Counted from the stretch's first letter, positions 42,463 through 52,683 are shown. The stretch is 64,000 nucleotides of DNA from Proteiniphilum propionicum (GCF_022267555.1 NZ_CP073586.1:1550001-1614000), one strand, 5' to 3'. The notes: generated by a model from the sequence alone, not told the origin. Made by a program: numbers and translations.

Positions 42463-42631
42463 TCTTTGTTTTAAGTGAGTTGATGATACAAAGATAGGTT
42501 GTTTTTTGATAAATAGATATCAATCTGTGATGAAAATATTTTATGCGCAGGAAAAGTGAAAATCAGCATTAAGTAATTGATTACAATATTTCAAGATGTT
42601 AACGTAGTGTTGTGTAGGTATAGAAAGTAAA

Positions 42632-42656
42632 AAGCCCCGCCGGATTGACAGGGCTT
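42632..42656 (-). terminator. Terminator of the DUF1080 gene
   Basis: AAGCCC/GGGCTT stem (42632-42637 with 42651-42656), with TTTTT on the minus strand, 21 bp after the stop at 42,677. Confidence 0.7.
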
Positions 42657-42676
42657 ATGGTTGTATTATTTAAGGG

Positions 42677-43948
42677 TTAGAGTGTCTGTAGTTTCAAATT
42701 TCTCCACAAAACCTTTATACCACCTCCGTCGTGGATCTGAAGAGCTATGCGGCCCTGTGCTTTGCCAATTTTCTCATCAGTCAAATCAACCATTTCCTCA
42801 TCATTGAGATAGGTCTTTACATTATCTCCTTTTACAACGATACGCATTGTGTTCCAGTCTCCCTCTTTCAAAATTTCCTCTTTTTCATCGGGAATCTGTA
42901 CCAGCCACCCACGCCCGTAAGATTCATAGATTCCACCGGTGTCATGACCCTTCGGAGCCACCTCCACCTGCCAGCCGTTAACAATTGCTACTGGCTCAAT
43001 GAATGAACGGAAGAAAATGCCCGAATTGCCATCGGCTTCCTGTTTAAACTCGACTGTTAAATCAAAATCGTCGTAATATTCGCGCGTTGCCAGATATCCG
43101 TACTGCTTATCGGGGCCACTTTCACATATCAACAGGCCGTCCTCAACATACCATTTTTCGGTTCCGTATACTTCCCATCCGTGTAGATCGGTACCGTTGA
43201 ACAGGGTTACTTCCCTTGTCTTTCGGGGCAACTCTTTTATCTTTACATTGCGGAACCAGGCTGCCGATCCGTGGTCCTGCAGGCAGATAACACCTTTTTG
43301 TGCCAGGCCGTACTCGGGCGCATTTTCCCATTTTCCACTGTTCTTGCGCTCAAACCAATCGTCAGTCCATGCTTCGAATTCAACTACCTTTTCTCCGTTA
43401 AGCCAATGTTCCACATGGCCATTGTCGAAAACAATCTTCGAGCTGTTCCATTCTCCTGCAGGCTTGATAACTGTTTTAGCCGGATCTGTGGTATGCATGG
43501 CATAGTCTGCAGCCGTCTTTTGCCAATCTTCAAGAGGATCGGGGAAACCAAGATCATCTATAAGCTGATATTCAGGTCCTGTAATGTAGGGGACGGTGAA
43601 TTTCTGATTTTCAACCACATGGTAGAGTACACCGCTGTTTCCACCATCTGCAATTTTCCAGTCCCAAACCAATTCAAAATTCTCATAAGTTTTTTCGGTA
43701 ACAATATAACCGTGTTCGTCAGCACCTTCGCCTTTGGCCTGTATCATGCCTTCTTCGGCAAACCATGGTGCAGTAAGGCTTTCGCCATTGTAGTCCCGCC
43801 ATCCGTTGAGTGTTTCACCATCGAACAGAAGCTCCCATCCATCGGCAATCTCCTGTTGTGTAAGGGTGTTGTGTTTTGCCACGCCGGTGCAAGCAGTAGT
43901 TAAAGTAGCCATCACAATCGCAGTAATTAAAATAACTTTAGTTTGCAT
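42677..43948 (-). CDS. Lipoprotein with two DUF1080 (3-keto-disaccharide hydrolase-like) domains
   Basis: A 423-residue protein. The signal peptide ends at a lipobox-like TTAC (Cys near 20). The first DUF1080 domain runs from about 35 to 230 (WELLFDGETLNGWRDYNGES, DGGNSGVLYHVVEN). The second runs from about 245 to 420 (VTLFNGTDLHGWEVYG, QEADGNSGIFFRSFIEP). These are concanavalin-like beta-sandwich domains; some members hydrolyse 3-keto-glycosides. It is probably outer-surface or periplasmic. A single gene, ended by its own terminator. Confidence 0.9.
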   Translation of the reverse strand: MQTKVILITAIVMATLTTACTGVAKHNTLTQQEIADGWELLFDGETLNGWRDYNGESLTAPWFAEEGMIQAKGEGADEHGYIVTEKTYENFELVWDWKIADGGNSGVLYHVVENQKFTVPYITGPEYQLIDDLGFPDPLEDWQKTAADYAMHTTDPAKTVIKPAGEWNSSKIVFDNGHVEHWLNGEKVVEFEAWTDDWFERKNSGKWENAPEYGLAQKGVICLQDHGSAAWFRNVKIKELPRKTREVTLFNGTDLHGWEVYGTEKWYVEDGLLICESGPDKQYGYLATREYYDDFDLTVEFKQEADGNSGIFFRSFIEPVAIVNGWQVEVAPKGHDTGGIYESYGRGWLVQIPDEKEEILKEGDWNTMRIVVKGDNVKTYLNDEEMVDLTDEKIGKAQGRIALQIHDGGGIKVLWRNLKLQTL

Positions 43949-44154
43949 GTTTTCTTTTTTATAGGATTAAACATTTAATTCTATGCAAAGATATGATTTT
44001 CTGCTTAAAAACGACAATATGCATATAAATTCTTCTTTTTTTACAGAAGTAATTGAATTTATCAGATATAAAACTATTTTCCAGCTGTTTTTAAACTAAA
44101 GTCACTAGATTTGTGTTTTATACAGGCACAGTTTAACAAATTATTCATTAGATT

Positions 44155-45093
44155 TTGAAATTCATCGATTTAGCTGTAGAGAAAGAGATTGCCGATTTAT
44201 CATATGTGGCAACTGTAGGTTTTTTTGATGGTGTACATATCGGGCACAGACATCTTATAAATCAGGTGAAAGCCGAAGCCCGGAATCGAAATTTACCATC
44301 GGCGGTTATCACTTTTCCAGTACATCCACGCAAAGTGCTACAAAAAGATTTTCAACCAGCTCTTCTTTGTGGATTTGAAGAAAAATTGGAGCAGCTTGCT
44401 ACAACAGGTATAGATTATTGTATCAGCCTGCCCTTTACGATTGAACTATCGGAGCTTTCTGCCAAAGATTTCATGCAAAAGGTACTTAAGGAGAAACTTC
44501 ATGTAGATACGCTGTTTGTGGGTTACGACCATCGTTTTGGGCATAACAGGGAGGATGGTTATACCCAATATCAGCGATATGGGAGTGAGCTGGGAATAAA
44601 TGTTATTAAGGCTGCCGAACTTCAATATGGGGAGAGCGATGTCAGCTCATCTAGAATCCGAAGGTTGTTAAAAGTAGGAAAAATAAAGGAGGCGAATCTG
44701 CTATTGTCTTATAATTACAGGTTGTCGGGAAAAATAGTGGAGGGTTATCAGGTAGGCCGTACTATTGGCTTCCCTACAGCAAATATATGTGTATGGGAGC
44801 GTTATAAGGTGTTGCCTGAACTGGGTGTGTATGCTGTCCAGGTTCATCTTCGAGATATAATATATCCGGGTATGTTATATATTGGGACTCGTCCAACGCT
44901 TCATGCAGACACTGAAACAAGCGTGGAGGTAAATATTTTTGATTTCGAAGCGAATCTTTACGATCAGTCGATGGCGGTTGAATTTATAGATTTTATCAGA
45001 GCCGATGAGAAGTTTGATACCATTGAGGAGCTGGTTGCACAAATTCATCAGGATAAAGAGTCAGTGAAGAAAAGGTTGAAAAATATTAGATAG
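44155..45093 (+). CDS. ribF: Bifunctional riboflavin kinase / FAD synthetase
   Basis: A 312-residue protein beginning at TTG 44155 (MKFIDLAVEKEIADL). The N-terminal nucleotidyltransferase has ATVGFFDGVHIGHRHLI (about 18-34) and SSSRIRRLLKVGKI (about 162). The C-terminal kinase has GRTIGFPTANICVWE (about 200). It makes FMN then FAD. No ATG lies close enough upstream; TTG keeps the usual family start length. It stands alone between DUF1080 and the convergent mltG. Confidence 0.95.
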   Translation: MKFIDLAVEKEIADLSYVATVGFFDGVHIGHRHLINQVKAEARNRNLPSAVITFPVHPRKVLQKDFQPALLCGFEEKLEQLATTGIDYCISLPFTIELSELSAKDFMQKVLKEKLHVDTLFVGYDHRFGHNREDGYTQYQRYGSELGINVIKAAELQYGESDVSSSRIRRLLKVGKIKEANLLLSYNYRLSGKIVEGYQVGRTIGFPTANICVWERYKVLPELGVYAVQVHLRDIIYPGMLYIGTRPTLHADTETSVEVNIFDFEANLYDQSMAVEFIDFIRADEKFDTIEELVAQIHQDKESVKKRLKNIR

Positions 45094-45274
45094 TTGTATC
45101 GGTATTTCTCTCCTAAAACTTTGCCTTGTCAAACCCTGTTCTGTTTATAATTTTTATTTATTTGAGCTTGTATGCCTCAAATGAAACCATTGTCCTTTCC
45201 GGGATTGGATTTAAATGGTTCCTTTAATTATTCAGGGCTTTATCCGAGTGCCCGGCAATTCATAAAACTGCATT

Positions 45275-46309
45275 CTAATAGATTTTTCTTTCATTCAGAG
45301 CCTTTTGGTACGCTGCTGCATTGCGTGTATGTTCGGCATGAGTAACTGCGAAGTTGTGACGGCCCGAGAGATCGTTTTTTGCACACATAAACAGATACTT
45401 GTGTTGCTGAGGTGATAATGTCGCATCTATTGCTGCTATGGACGGTATCCTGATCGGACCCGGCGGCAGGCCGGAGTTCCTATAGGTATTGTAAGGCGAA
45501 TCTGTTTCCAGGTGTTTATATAAAATGCGACGCAGGGTGAAATCGCCAACGGCAAACTTTACTGTCGGGTCGGCTTCAAGGTTCATCCCCTTTTTTAGTC
45601 TGTTCAGATATAGTCCTGCCACAACCGGATATTCATCTGTATAAGTAGCTTCCTCCTCCACTATGGAAGCAAGTATCGATGCCTCTAATGGTGTAAGTCC
45701 GATTTTTTCTGCTTTGCATCTTCGTTCTTCGTCCCAAAAAGCGCCATACTCCCTCTTCATCCGGTCCAGAAGATTTTCAATACCCGTATCCCAGTACACT
45801 TCGTAGGTGTTTGGAATAAACATCGAAATAAACGTGTATTCGTTAAACCCATATTTTTTGGCGTTTGCAGTATCATTAAGGGCATTCAACAGTTTTAGGC
45901 TGTCTATCATCAATTGTTGGGAGATTCTCCCAGCCAGATTTTCGCTGGTACGCATGTTGTTAAAAGTAAGATTCACGGGCGTTTGATTTCCCGACCGCAA
46001 AAGTCGTATCACATCCGGCATGGTCATGCCATCCTTTATGGCGTATCTTCCGGTTTTTATTCTGTTCGCAAGATTCATTCTCTCTGCCAGTAGCCGGAAT
46101 ATATGTTCCGACGGCAGCCCCGCTTTTGCTTTTAGCTGATCAACCACTTTTTCATAGTTCTTGTCCTGGTCTATATAGATGTAAGCCGTTTCTGATAATG
46201 AAAACGGTTTAAAGATAAGATTGTATGCATAGACGCTTGTTGAAATGACAAGCAGCAGCAGAACGCCGGTGATCCATGGCAGAAGCCTGTTTTTTTTCTT
46301 TTTCTTCAC
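45275..46309 (-). CDS. mltG: Endolytic transglycosylase MltG
   Basis: A 344-residue protein: basic N-terminus KKKKKNR, one transmembrane helix (about 11-30), a LysM-like region, and the YceG domain with ASIVEEEATYTDEYPVVAGL (about 213; catalytic Glu) and ETDSPYNTYRNSGLPPGPIR. It cuts nascent glycan strands in the periplasm and so helps set their length. It converges on ribF with 181 bp between, in which I see no gene. Confidence 0.94.
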   Translation of the reverse strand: MKKKKKNRLLPWITGVLLLLVISTSVYAYNLIFKPFSLSETAYIYIDQDKNYEKVVDQLKAKAGLPSEHIFRLLAERMNLANRIKTGRYAIKDGMTMPDVIRLLRSGNQTPVNLTFNNMRTSENLAGRISQQLMIDSLKLLNALNDTANAKKYGFNEYTFISMFIPNTYEVYWDTGIENLLDRMKREYGAFWDEERRCKAEKIGLTPLEASILASIVEEEATYTDEYPVVAGLYLNRLKKGMNLEADPTVKFAVGDFTLRRILYKHLETDSPYNTYRNSGLPPGPIRIPSIAAIDATLSPQQHKYLFMCAKNDLSGRHNFAVTHAEHTRNAAAYQKALNERKIY

Positions 46310-46489
46310 TTGTTCAATTTTTATTGCACTGTTTTACCCGATATAATAATCCAAATAAATTTGTCTTTTGTAACATCGCTTCACACGGAAGTTTCATCTT
46401 TTATATAGTGAGACATGAAAACAGGAACAAATGTAGAAAGATTCGCTTTAAAATATCACATTTTCTTTGACAAGTTAAAAACAAACTTG

Positions 46490-46497
46490 TATATTTG
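46490..46497 (+). promoter_or_regulatory. -7 box for tRNA-Ser
   Basis: TATATTTG lies 27 bp before the first base of the tRNA, at the expected spacing for a Bacteroidetes promoter. Confidence 0.65.
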
Positions 46498-46523
46498 CAT
46501 CCGATTTTAGCAAAAATTCATAA

Positions 46524-46610
46524 GGAAGTGTGGGTGAGTGGCTGAAACCAGCAGTTTGCTAAACTGCCGTACGGGTAACTGTACCGGGGGTTCGAATCCC
46601 CCCGCTTCCG
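46524..46610 (+). tRNA. tRNA-Ser (GCU anticodon)
   Basis: An 87-nt cloverleaf: acceptor GGAAGTG/CGCTTCC, anticodon stem GCAGT/ACTGC with loop TTGCTAA (anticodon GCT), a long variable arm GTAC/GTAC typical of serine tRNAs, and T-arm GGGGGTTCGAATCCCCC. CCA is not encoded. It is followed by an integrase relic, so it probably served as an attachment site. Confidence 0.96.
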
Positions 46611-46646
46611 CGAAAAAGGCTTAAAAAAGTCAACAAAAAATAAATA

Positions 46647-46677
46647 AAATCCTGTAAGAATCTCATCTACAGGATTT
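46647..46677 (+). terminator. Terminator after tRNA-Ser
   Basis: AAATCCTGTA/TACAGGATTT, a perfect 10-bp stem followed by a T-rich run, 37 bp beyond the tRNA. Confidence 0.85.
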
Positions 46678-46905
46678 TTTATTTTATATATCCTCTTGCT
46701 TACAGGTCATGAAAAAGCCGCAAACAAGCCATAAACTACACCTGAAAAGTAACCTATTCGTAACCTACTCCAAAATGAGCCAAATAAGTCGCGATTTGGC
46801 TGTAAGTGACTCTTTATTGGCGCTTTATGGCGTGCTAAAAGCTGCGCTAATTATTCAATTATGCTATAATTTTGTAATTAATTAGTAACTTAAAAATGAG
46901 GAATT

Positions 46906-47114
46906 ATGAGAACAACTTTTCCACGCTTTTTTCTTAAAAAGCAGCTTCTAAAAAAGACGGAACAATGCCTATTATGGCAAGAATAACTGTTAAAGGAACT
47001 GTTTCACACTTCAGCACGAAATTATCCATTTAACCTGAAAACTGGGACACCTGGTCAAATAGGATGAAAGGTAGGGATAGAGATGCAAAGATGTTTATTT
47101 GCGAACAGGGATGA
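46906..47114 (+). pseudogene. Tyrosine recombinase (integrase) N-terminal remnant
   Basis: From ATG 46906 the first residues (MRTTFPRFFLKK) match the start of Bacteroidetes tyrosine integrases. After a shift in an A-run the second frame reads KKDGTMPIMARITVKGTVSH FSTKLSI, then a TAA, then PENWDTWSNRMKGRDRDAKM FICEQ before TGA. This is the arm-binding N-terminal domain of mobile-element integrases. Frameshift, stop and loss of the catalytic half mean it is dead. Beside tRNA-Ser, it is the scar of an earlier integration. Confidence 0.85.
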
Positions 47115-47382
47115 AGTGTAGTAGCAACACAGCTGTAAAGTTTGTACAACTATTCAATATATGTACATATCGACATATTTACATTTGTTTAGCTCTGTAC
47201 TTGTACATCGACTAACTGGTGTATGTACTAACTTGCATATCATAACATCACAATACCGTAACATCGTATTATAATATCCTAGTGTCAAGTTTATTTCAAA
47301 ACATAATCGGTTAATAATTTTTTCTAAAGCTTAATGAATGACTTTTGAGATACTACAATTTCTTTAAGCAGCAGCTACTTTT
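47115..47382. other. Gene-free AT-rich stretch
   Basis: No gene seen. Several GTACAT/ATGTAC-type short repeats (about 47,158-47,240) and TAACATC repeats follow; they may be the remainder of the integrated element or control sites. The next gene converges from the right. Confidence 0.5.
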
Positions 47383-48894
47383 TTATTTTTCCAACAACTT
47401 CTCAATCGCCACCTTGGTTTCCGGTAAAGACGGAAGTATGTGGTTGCCAAAATCCACCATTACACCGCATTTATCGAAAAGCAGGAAATAAGGGACGCTG
47501 CTTCCCGTGTTGAAACGTTTTACGATGTCTTGCCACTCTTTATCGGTAAGGGCTATGTGAATGCCGGGAAGGTCGAGACTTGCAATGATGTTTTTTCCGC
47601 GTTCGGTTTCACTGTCCAGCCACAAATAAACAAACACAATGGGTTTGTCGGCAAGTTCTTCGTGAAGGGTTTTGCTGTACGGTATTTGCCTCATGCACGG
47701 CCTGCACCACGTCGCACCGATATCCACATACACCACCTTCCCCGGATTGGAATCGAGAATGTGTTTTACAATGTTAGCAGAGTCAGTTATCAGCGAACCG
47801 CTTCCGTGCAATTCAATGGCGTTTCGTCCTAAAACGGCATCGGAATAAACGCGCGGATTGGCATTGTAGGCTTTTACCTGATTGTATTGGTTGTTGAGCG
47901 TGGTTCGTAGGAACGGGTCGGTAATTGTTTTGTTTATCATTACGCGGTTGCTGTCGATCCAATCCGTTTTGTGAGCGGTGAGGTAGAAGTTACTAACAAA
48001 AATGGCAGAGGCTAATTGCGAGAGGTAGTTGTTTTCAGAACTAGATTTCATCTTTTCCAACATTCCGTCCCACGACATATTCGCGTTCTCTTTCTTAAAT
48101 AATTCGGGGTTACTTTCTTCTACTTTGTATCTCGAAAACAAACTGACCGTTCCAATATAATCAGCCATCATCATCGAATTATCCACTTCTTTCTCAAATT
48201 CTTTCACGAAATCGTAATACTTCTCTCGCTCCTCTCTTGTCAGTTCCTTTTTTGTTCGAATGGCGTGCTGGTAAGGATATGTGAACAACGCCTGGTAATA
48301 ATCCAATGCCACCTGCTTTTTTGCCCACGTGTTAAACGTTTCCGGTGTGTTGTGTTTTTGCTGAAACGTGGCGAGCTTTTGCAAAGTCTCGTTGTATTGC
48401 TTATTGGTTTCCGCCCTGTAATCCGAAAATAGCAGTTCATAAGGTTGGGAGTATCGTCCCAAATATTGATTTCGGAAGGCGTTGATATGCTTGTTCAGTT
48501 CGGCAGTAGTGCCCCCGAAAACAGTATGAGAGATGTTCCGAAAATCTTTTTCGATATACAAACTGTCACCCGGAGCGATAACGATGCGGTCTTCCACGGG
48601 AACAAACGATATTTCGCGGGTGGTGATGGGGTAAATTTCGAAACGGAACATCCCGTCTTCGGTAAGGGGCGAGGTGTGCGTGGTTTCATTTCCGTAGAAA
48701 TCGAGCAGTTTTATTTCGAGCTTTTTAACGTGTGGATAGACATCCAGATTGATTATTTTCCCGGTAATAATGGCTTTCTCGCCCTGGTCTGTTTTCTCCC
48801 CGGTAAATATGGGCGGCATTCCGTCCTCTTTCTGCCGTTGGCAGGTAGAGAGAATAAGGGAGAGGAAGAGGAAGAGGATTGTTTTTGGGTTCAT
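47383..48894 (-). CDS. TlpA-like thioredoxin lipoprotein
   Basis: A 503-residue protein. The signal peptide ends in LILSTC (lipobox, Cys near 18). A middle region of unknown fold (about 40-360) follows, and the C-terminal thioredoxin domain has VVYVDIGATWCRPCMRQIPY (about 395; CRPC active site) and SVPYFLLFDKCG with the cis-Pro. It would act as a membrane-anchored thiol reductase facing the periplasm. Last of three related genes read after the ABC export genes. Confidence 0.85.
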   Translation of the reverse strand: MNPKTILFLFLSLILSTCQRQKEDGMPPIFTGEKTDQGEKAIITGKIINLDVYPHVKKLEIKLLDFYGNETTHTSPLTEDGMFRFEIYPITTREISFVPVEDRIVIAPGDSLYIEKDFRNISHTVFGGTTAELNKHINAFRNQYLGRYSQPYELLFSDYRAETNKQYNETLQKLATFQQKHNTPETFNTWAKKQVALDYYQALFTYPYQHAIRTKKELTREEREKYYDFVKEFEKEVDNSMMMADYIGTVSLFSRYKVEESNPELFKKENANMSWDGMLEKMKSSSENNYLSQLASAIFVSNFYLTAHKTDWIDSNRVMINKTITDPFLRTTLNNQYNQVKAYNANPRVYSDAVLGRNAIELHGSGSLITDSANIVKHILDSNPGKVVYVDIGATWCRPCMRQIPYSKTLHEELADKPIVFVYLWLDSETERGKNIIASLDLPGIHIALTDKEWQDIVKRFNTGSSVPYFLLFDKCGVMVDFGNHILPSLPETKVAIEKLLEK

Positions 48895-48904
48895 TATTAT
48901 TCAA

Positions 48905-49082
48905 TAATTTATATCTGTTGCCACGACTTTTAAGTCGTGGATGTAAAAGTACTCTAAAAAGGGCTTTAGCCAAACTTATCCCGAATATCGGAGACATTCA
49001 ATAAAGAGAAAATAAACTTCGGCTAAGGCCGGATATCCGGTTTGTTTTATCCGCGCGCTAAAGCGGCGTGGTAATTGGTGGC
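48905..49082. repeat. REP-like palindromes
   Basis: CCACGACTTTTAAGTCGTGG (about 48,920-48,939) is a near-perfect hairpin. It is followed by GGGCTTTAGCC and, farther on, CGGATATCCG and CGCGCTAAAGCGGCGTGG. Stacked short palindromes of this kind are typical of REP elements spread by RAYT-type transposases in Bacteroidetes. No transposase is nearby. Confidence 0.5.
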
Positions 49083-49084
49083 TC

Positions 49085-51160
49085 TTATTTTTTATCTAAC
49101 GCTTTGTTCAATTCATTTTTCATTGTATCCACGCCTGGGAAACCGGTGGTGTAATATGTTTGATTTCCTTCTCTGTCTAATATCAGATAGGTCGGGACTC
49201 CTCTTACATTCAGGGTTTTATAAATATACTCCCATTGTGCCTGATTCAAGCGGTAATGCGAACCGTGGATATCGGCAATCATATTTTTCCACGTGTTTTC
49301 GGGAGAGTCTTCGCCCGCGAGATATAAAAACACCACATCTTTATCGGCAAACTGCGCTTTCATCGGATTCATTTCGGCATGTGCCGCTCGGCACGGCCCG
49401 CACCAGGTTGCCCAAACATCTACCAGTGCAACTTTTCCTTTAAAGGGTTTCATCAATTCGAGAAACAGTTGCTCATCCACATTGGCAGGCGGATTTAAAA
49501 CGGTATATCCGGTTTTCTTTTTGTTTTCTTCTATTTTTGCCAGCAAATCTTCATTTTCTTTTAGGATAACTTCCCGAATCAACGGGGGCAGGGTGGTGAG
49601 TTCGGATTTTTGTTCATCGGTAAGTGGATTGAAGTCCTGCAACGCTGAACATAACTGTTGCGACCTCATCAACTTGAATAAAAATGCATTGTTGGTATTC
49701 CATATTTTAGAAAGGAATCCTTCGCCCGATTGGGTTTTCATAAATTTGTTGGCAATGTTCTGATATTTATTGAATACCGAACCGATGGAAGAAGCTTTTT
49801 CAAACTTTTCCCCTTTTTCCTGTGCCGAAATGTAATCTTTGAAAAATTGACGGTCTTCCAGGGATACCTTTTTATTTTCAGAGAGATACCGTATGACTAC
49901 CAATGGGTCGTTTAAATTTTCTTTTGCATACAGTAAGCTGCGAATGAAATGTCCGATGTTTCGAACCAGAAGCACATCGGGATCATCATAGGGGATCATC
50001 CGGTAAAAGTCATTGAAATCGTCGGTAAACTGTGCAGGATTTTTGATTTTTCTTGCATCTTCAAACGTTACGCCATGTTTAAAGGCATAGGCATCGATAA
50101 CAACATAATCTGCCATTGAAAGAAAGTTTACTAATTTGTATGCCATCTCATAATTGGCAATTTTCTTCGCCAGCAAACTGATATTGAGATTGTTATTGTA
50201 TTCAACGGCTTCGTTGTATTTCGTAATCATAAAATCCTTGAACTGGTACACATCCATATCGGCAATCTCATTTCTGAAATCTCCCTCAATCAGGTTGGAT
50301 ATATTTTTGTGGCTCAGATCGGTATTGAGTTCTGCCAAATAACCGGAATAATAAGCTTTATTTCCATACGATAACTCTTCCTTTAACAGACGCGATCCGG
50401 CACGATAGATTTCAGGAAAGTTTACCCATACCTTCGATTCCTGACCGGGTGCAACCCGAATGGGAACGGTAAAAAGTTTACGGTCTGTCAATAAAACCAG
50501 CGTCGGGCTATCGACGGTTATAGATGCGGAAAAAGAGCCGTCACTATTTATCGTAACCGGTTCGTTTTTTTCGGTACCCGTTATCGGATTTAAATAATAG
50601 AGTGTATATTTTTCGTGTGTGGGCGCATAAGCCATTATTTTTCCGCTCACAAGGGCTTCGCCTTTCTGTAATTGAGCCTGAAAATTATTTTCTGCCCGAT
50701 GTTTTTGTCTAAATTCTGCCGGAATTTCAGGAAGTTGTATGCGTTTGTTCACCAAATCAACGCCATATATTTTAAAGCAATCATTACAATCGCTCTCGAT
50801 AAAATCGAACGTGCGGGTATTTTGGGGTAGCGGTTCAAACATGAGTTTAAACGATGCTTCGCCCGATTTTGGCATCCAGAACAGCGAATCGAGTTCGATG
50901 CCGTCACCGCTGCGAACCATATACTTTTTACCATCGGCAAGCAGATAAGTATCGGATGCTATTTTTATCCAATAGCCGGGTGTAAAAAAAGCTTCCACGT
51001 CAAGTACCGTTGTGGTGTCCGATAACGTTACTTTGGAGATTTCCAGCGCACGGTTGTTGGCGAATGCCGCATGAGGTAAATCTACTGTTTTTATTTGTGC
51101 CTGCAACGATATTGCCGCGGCAACCAGCAAAAAGGTAAGGAGTGTTTTTGGGTTCATCAT
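49085..51160 (-). CDS. TlpA-like thioredoxin family protein
   Basis: A 691-residue protein with a signal peptide (residues 1-21, ending SLQAQ, no lipobox Cys). A large N-terminal beta and helical region follows, then a C-terminal thioredoxin domain with VALVDVWATWCGPCRAAHAE (about 580; CGPC) and RGVPTYLILDREGN (cis-Pro). Probably periplasmic. It directly follows the broken TlpA gene (1-bp overlap of stop and start), in the same operon direction as the ABC locus. Confidence 0.85.
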   Translation of the reverse strand: MMNPKTLLTFLLVAAAISLQAQIKTVDLPHAAFANNRALEISKVTLSDTTTVLDVEAFFTPGYWIKIASDTYLLADGKKYMVRSGDGIELDSLFWMPKSGEASFKLMFEPLPQNTRTFDFIESDCNDCFKIYGVDLVNKRIQLPEIPAEFRQKHRAENNFQAQLQKGEALVSGKIMAYAPTHEKYTLYYLNPITGTEKNEPVTINSDGSFSASITVDSPTLVLLTDRKLFTVPIRVAPGQESKVWVNFPEIYRAGSRLLKEELSYGNKAYYSGYLAELNTDLSHKNISNLIEGDFRNEIADMDVYQFKDFMITKYNEAVEYNNNLNISLLAKKIANYEMAYKLVNFLSMADYVVIDAYAFKHGVTFEDARKIKNPAQFTDDFNDFYRMIPYDDPDVLLVRNIGHFIRSLLYAKENLNDPLVVIRYLSENKKVSLEDRQFFKDYISAQEKGEKFEKASSIGSVFNKYQNIANKFMKTQSGEGFLSKIWNTNNAFLFKLMRSQQLCSALQDFNPLTDEQKSELTTLPPLIREVILKENEDLLAKIEENKKKTGYTVLNPPANVDEQLFLELMKPFKGKVALVDVWATWCGPCRAAHAEMNPMKAQFADKDVVFLYLAGEDSPENTWKNMIADIHGSHYRLNQAQWEYIYKTLNVRGVPTYLILDREGNQTYYTTGFPGVDTMKNELNKALDKK

Positions 51161-52683
51161 TATTTTTCTTCTAACAATTTATTAATTTCCGATATCAACT
51201 TTTCGTAATCCGACGGACGAGGCGCGTCAAAATCGACGATGTTCCCGTTTTTGTCGATCAACACATACTTGGGAATGGCAATGGCATTGTAAGAACGATG
51301 CACGGCTCCATTTTCATCGTATAGTTGCAACCATTGCGGCGTGTCTTTCTTGATGGTGCTCAGCCATTCTTTTTTACCGTCATTCACGGCTATTCCGATG
51401 ATTTCGATTCAGTCATCGTTTTTATAGGTGTCGTAAATCTTCTTCAGGTCCGGAATTTGAGCGCGGCACGGTGCGCACCAGCTCGCCCACAAATCCAGGT
51501 AAATCACTTTCCCCTTGAAATCGCTTAGACTGTACGTCATATCATTGTCGCTTTTGAGCGCAAACGGTGGGGCGGGCTGTCCTTTCTGCGTACGATAAAG
51601 CAGCTTCTCTTTCTCCGCAAACGCGTTTTCGATGGCTTGCCTGAAATATCGGTTTTCCAAGGAAGCCACATACGGACGCGCTTTTTCCCGGGTTTCATTC
51701 AGTTGCTGAAAATTTCCCGTGGCATAATGAATTTTTCCTATCAGTTTGTTGTACAGGGTGTGTTCACGTATTTTCCCCTTGAGGGTTTGATTAATTTTTT
51801 CAATGTTGTAGAAGTTGTTGGCAAGCAACGTGGAATCTTTATCATAATCGAGTTTCAGAAGATAATCAAGGTATTCATTCACATACCATCCTTTGTAATT
51901 CTCCGAGATGAAATAGGCTTCGTTGTTGATATCTTTGATCAACGTTGCGTCAGCCAGTTTTTCTACAAATTCACGCGCCTGCCTGGCATTCATTCCCGTA
52001 AGCTTTGTAAAGGCTATTTTTTTGTACTCGTGCAGAAACAAATTGTCCAAGCGGGTCATTTCCTCAAAGTGGGAGAAATACGGGTCGTTGCCGACCGCCT
52101 TGCCGAAGGCTACCTTTTCTATGGAGTCGGTCAACTGTTTTTCAGCTTCCAGGTAACTTGAGAATTTGGCTTCATCGGTAAATTCGTACCAGTTGTCAGC
52201 CTCTTTCCGGCGGATGTATTCTTTGAGGTAAAGTTCCCGATACCGGTTGCTTTCCGCTCCTTTCCCGGTAATCTGAGTGGTTTCCATCAAGGTAGGAAAG
52301 TCGGAAGCATCGGCAGTGATGGTCAGGTTGTAACCGGGCGCGACATATATGTTGTTTAATTGGGTTCGCTTGTTTTGAATACTTACCTTTTGGGGATTGA
52401 TTGCATTGTAGGTTTTCAAGTAAAAGCGTCCCTCATTATCGAGCCGCAGGGTGTCGGGTTTATACTTACCCACGCTGTCGGTGAAAAGATAGAGTTCTTT
52501 TTCCGGACTGTTGGTTATTTGCCCTTGCAGAATAAGTGGCTCCGTTTTTTTCGCTTGCGCCGTTATTGTATCGAGCTGAACAAGGTCAACGCGAATTTCT
52601 TTTAACTTTTTAGTATTGTCTTGCGCTTGCACCGATATTGCCACGGCGATAAGCAAAAGGATAAGAATTGTTTTTGACTTCAT
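51160..52683 (-). pseudogene. TlpA-like thioredoxin gene interrupted by an in-frame TGA
   Basis: From ATG 52683 the frame encodes a signal peptide (to VQAQ) and a region like its neighbours. The thioredoxin start follows (YLDLWASWCAPCRAQIPDLK) and then YDTYKNDD and TGA at 51409-51411. The same frame continues without shift as IEIIGIAVNDGKKEWLSTIK KD and then AIPKYVLIDKNGNIV with the cis-Pro, ending at 51160. The second half is exactly what a TlpA domain needs, so a single nonsense change seems to have cut the protein. The truncated product keeps CAPC but not the rest of the fold. Confidence 0.85.

Noticed and set aside
43271-43903. 210-codon plus-strand ORF within the DUF1080 gene
   Set aside because: Antisense shadow; the minus-strand gene has signal peptide and two clear domains.
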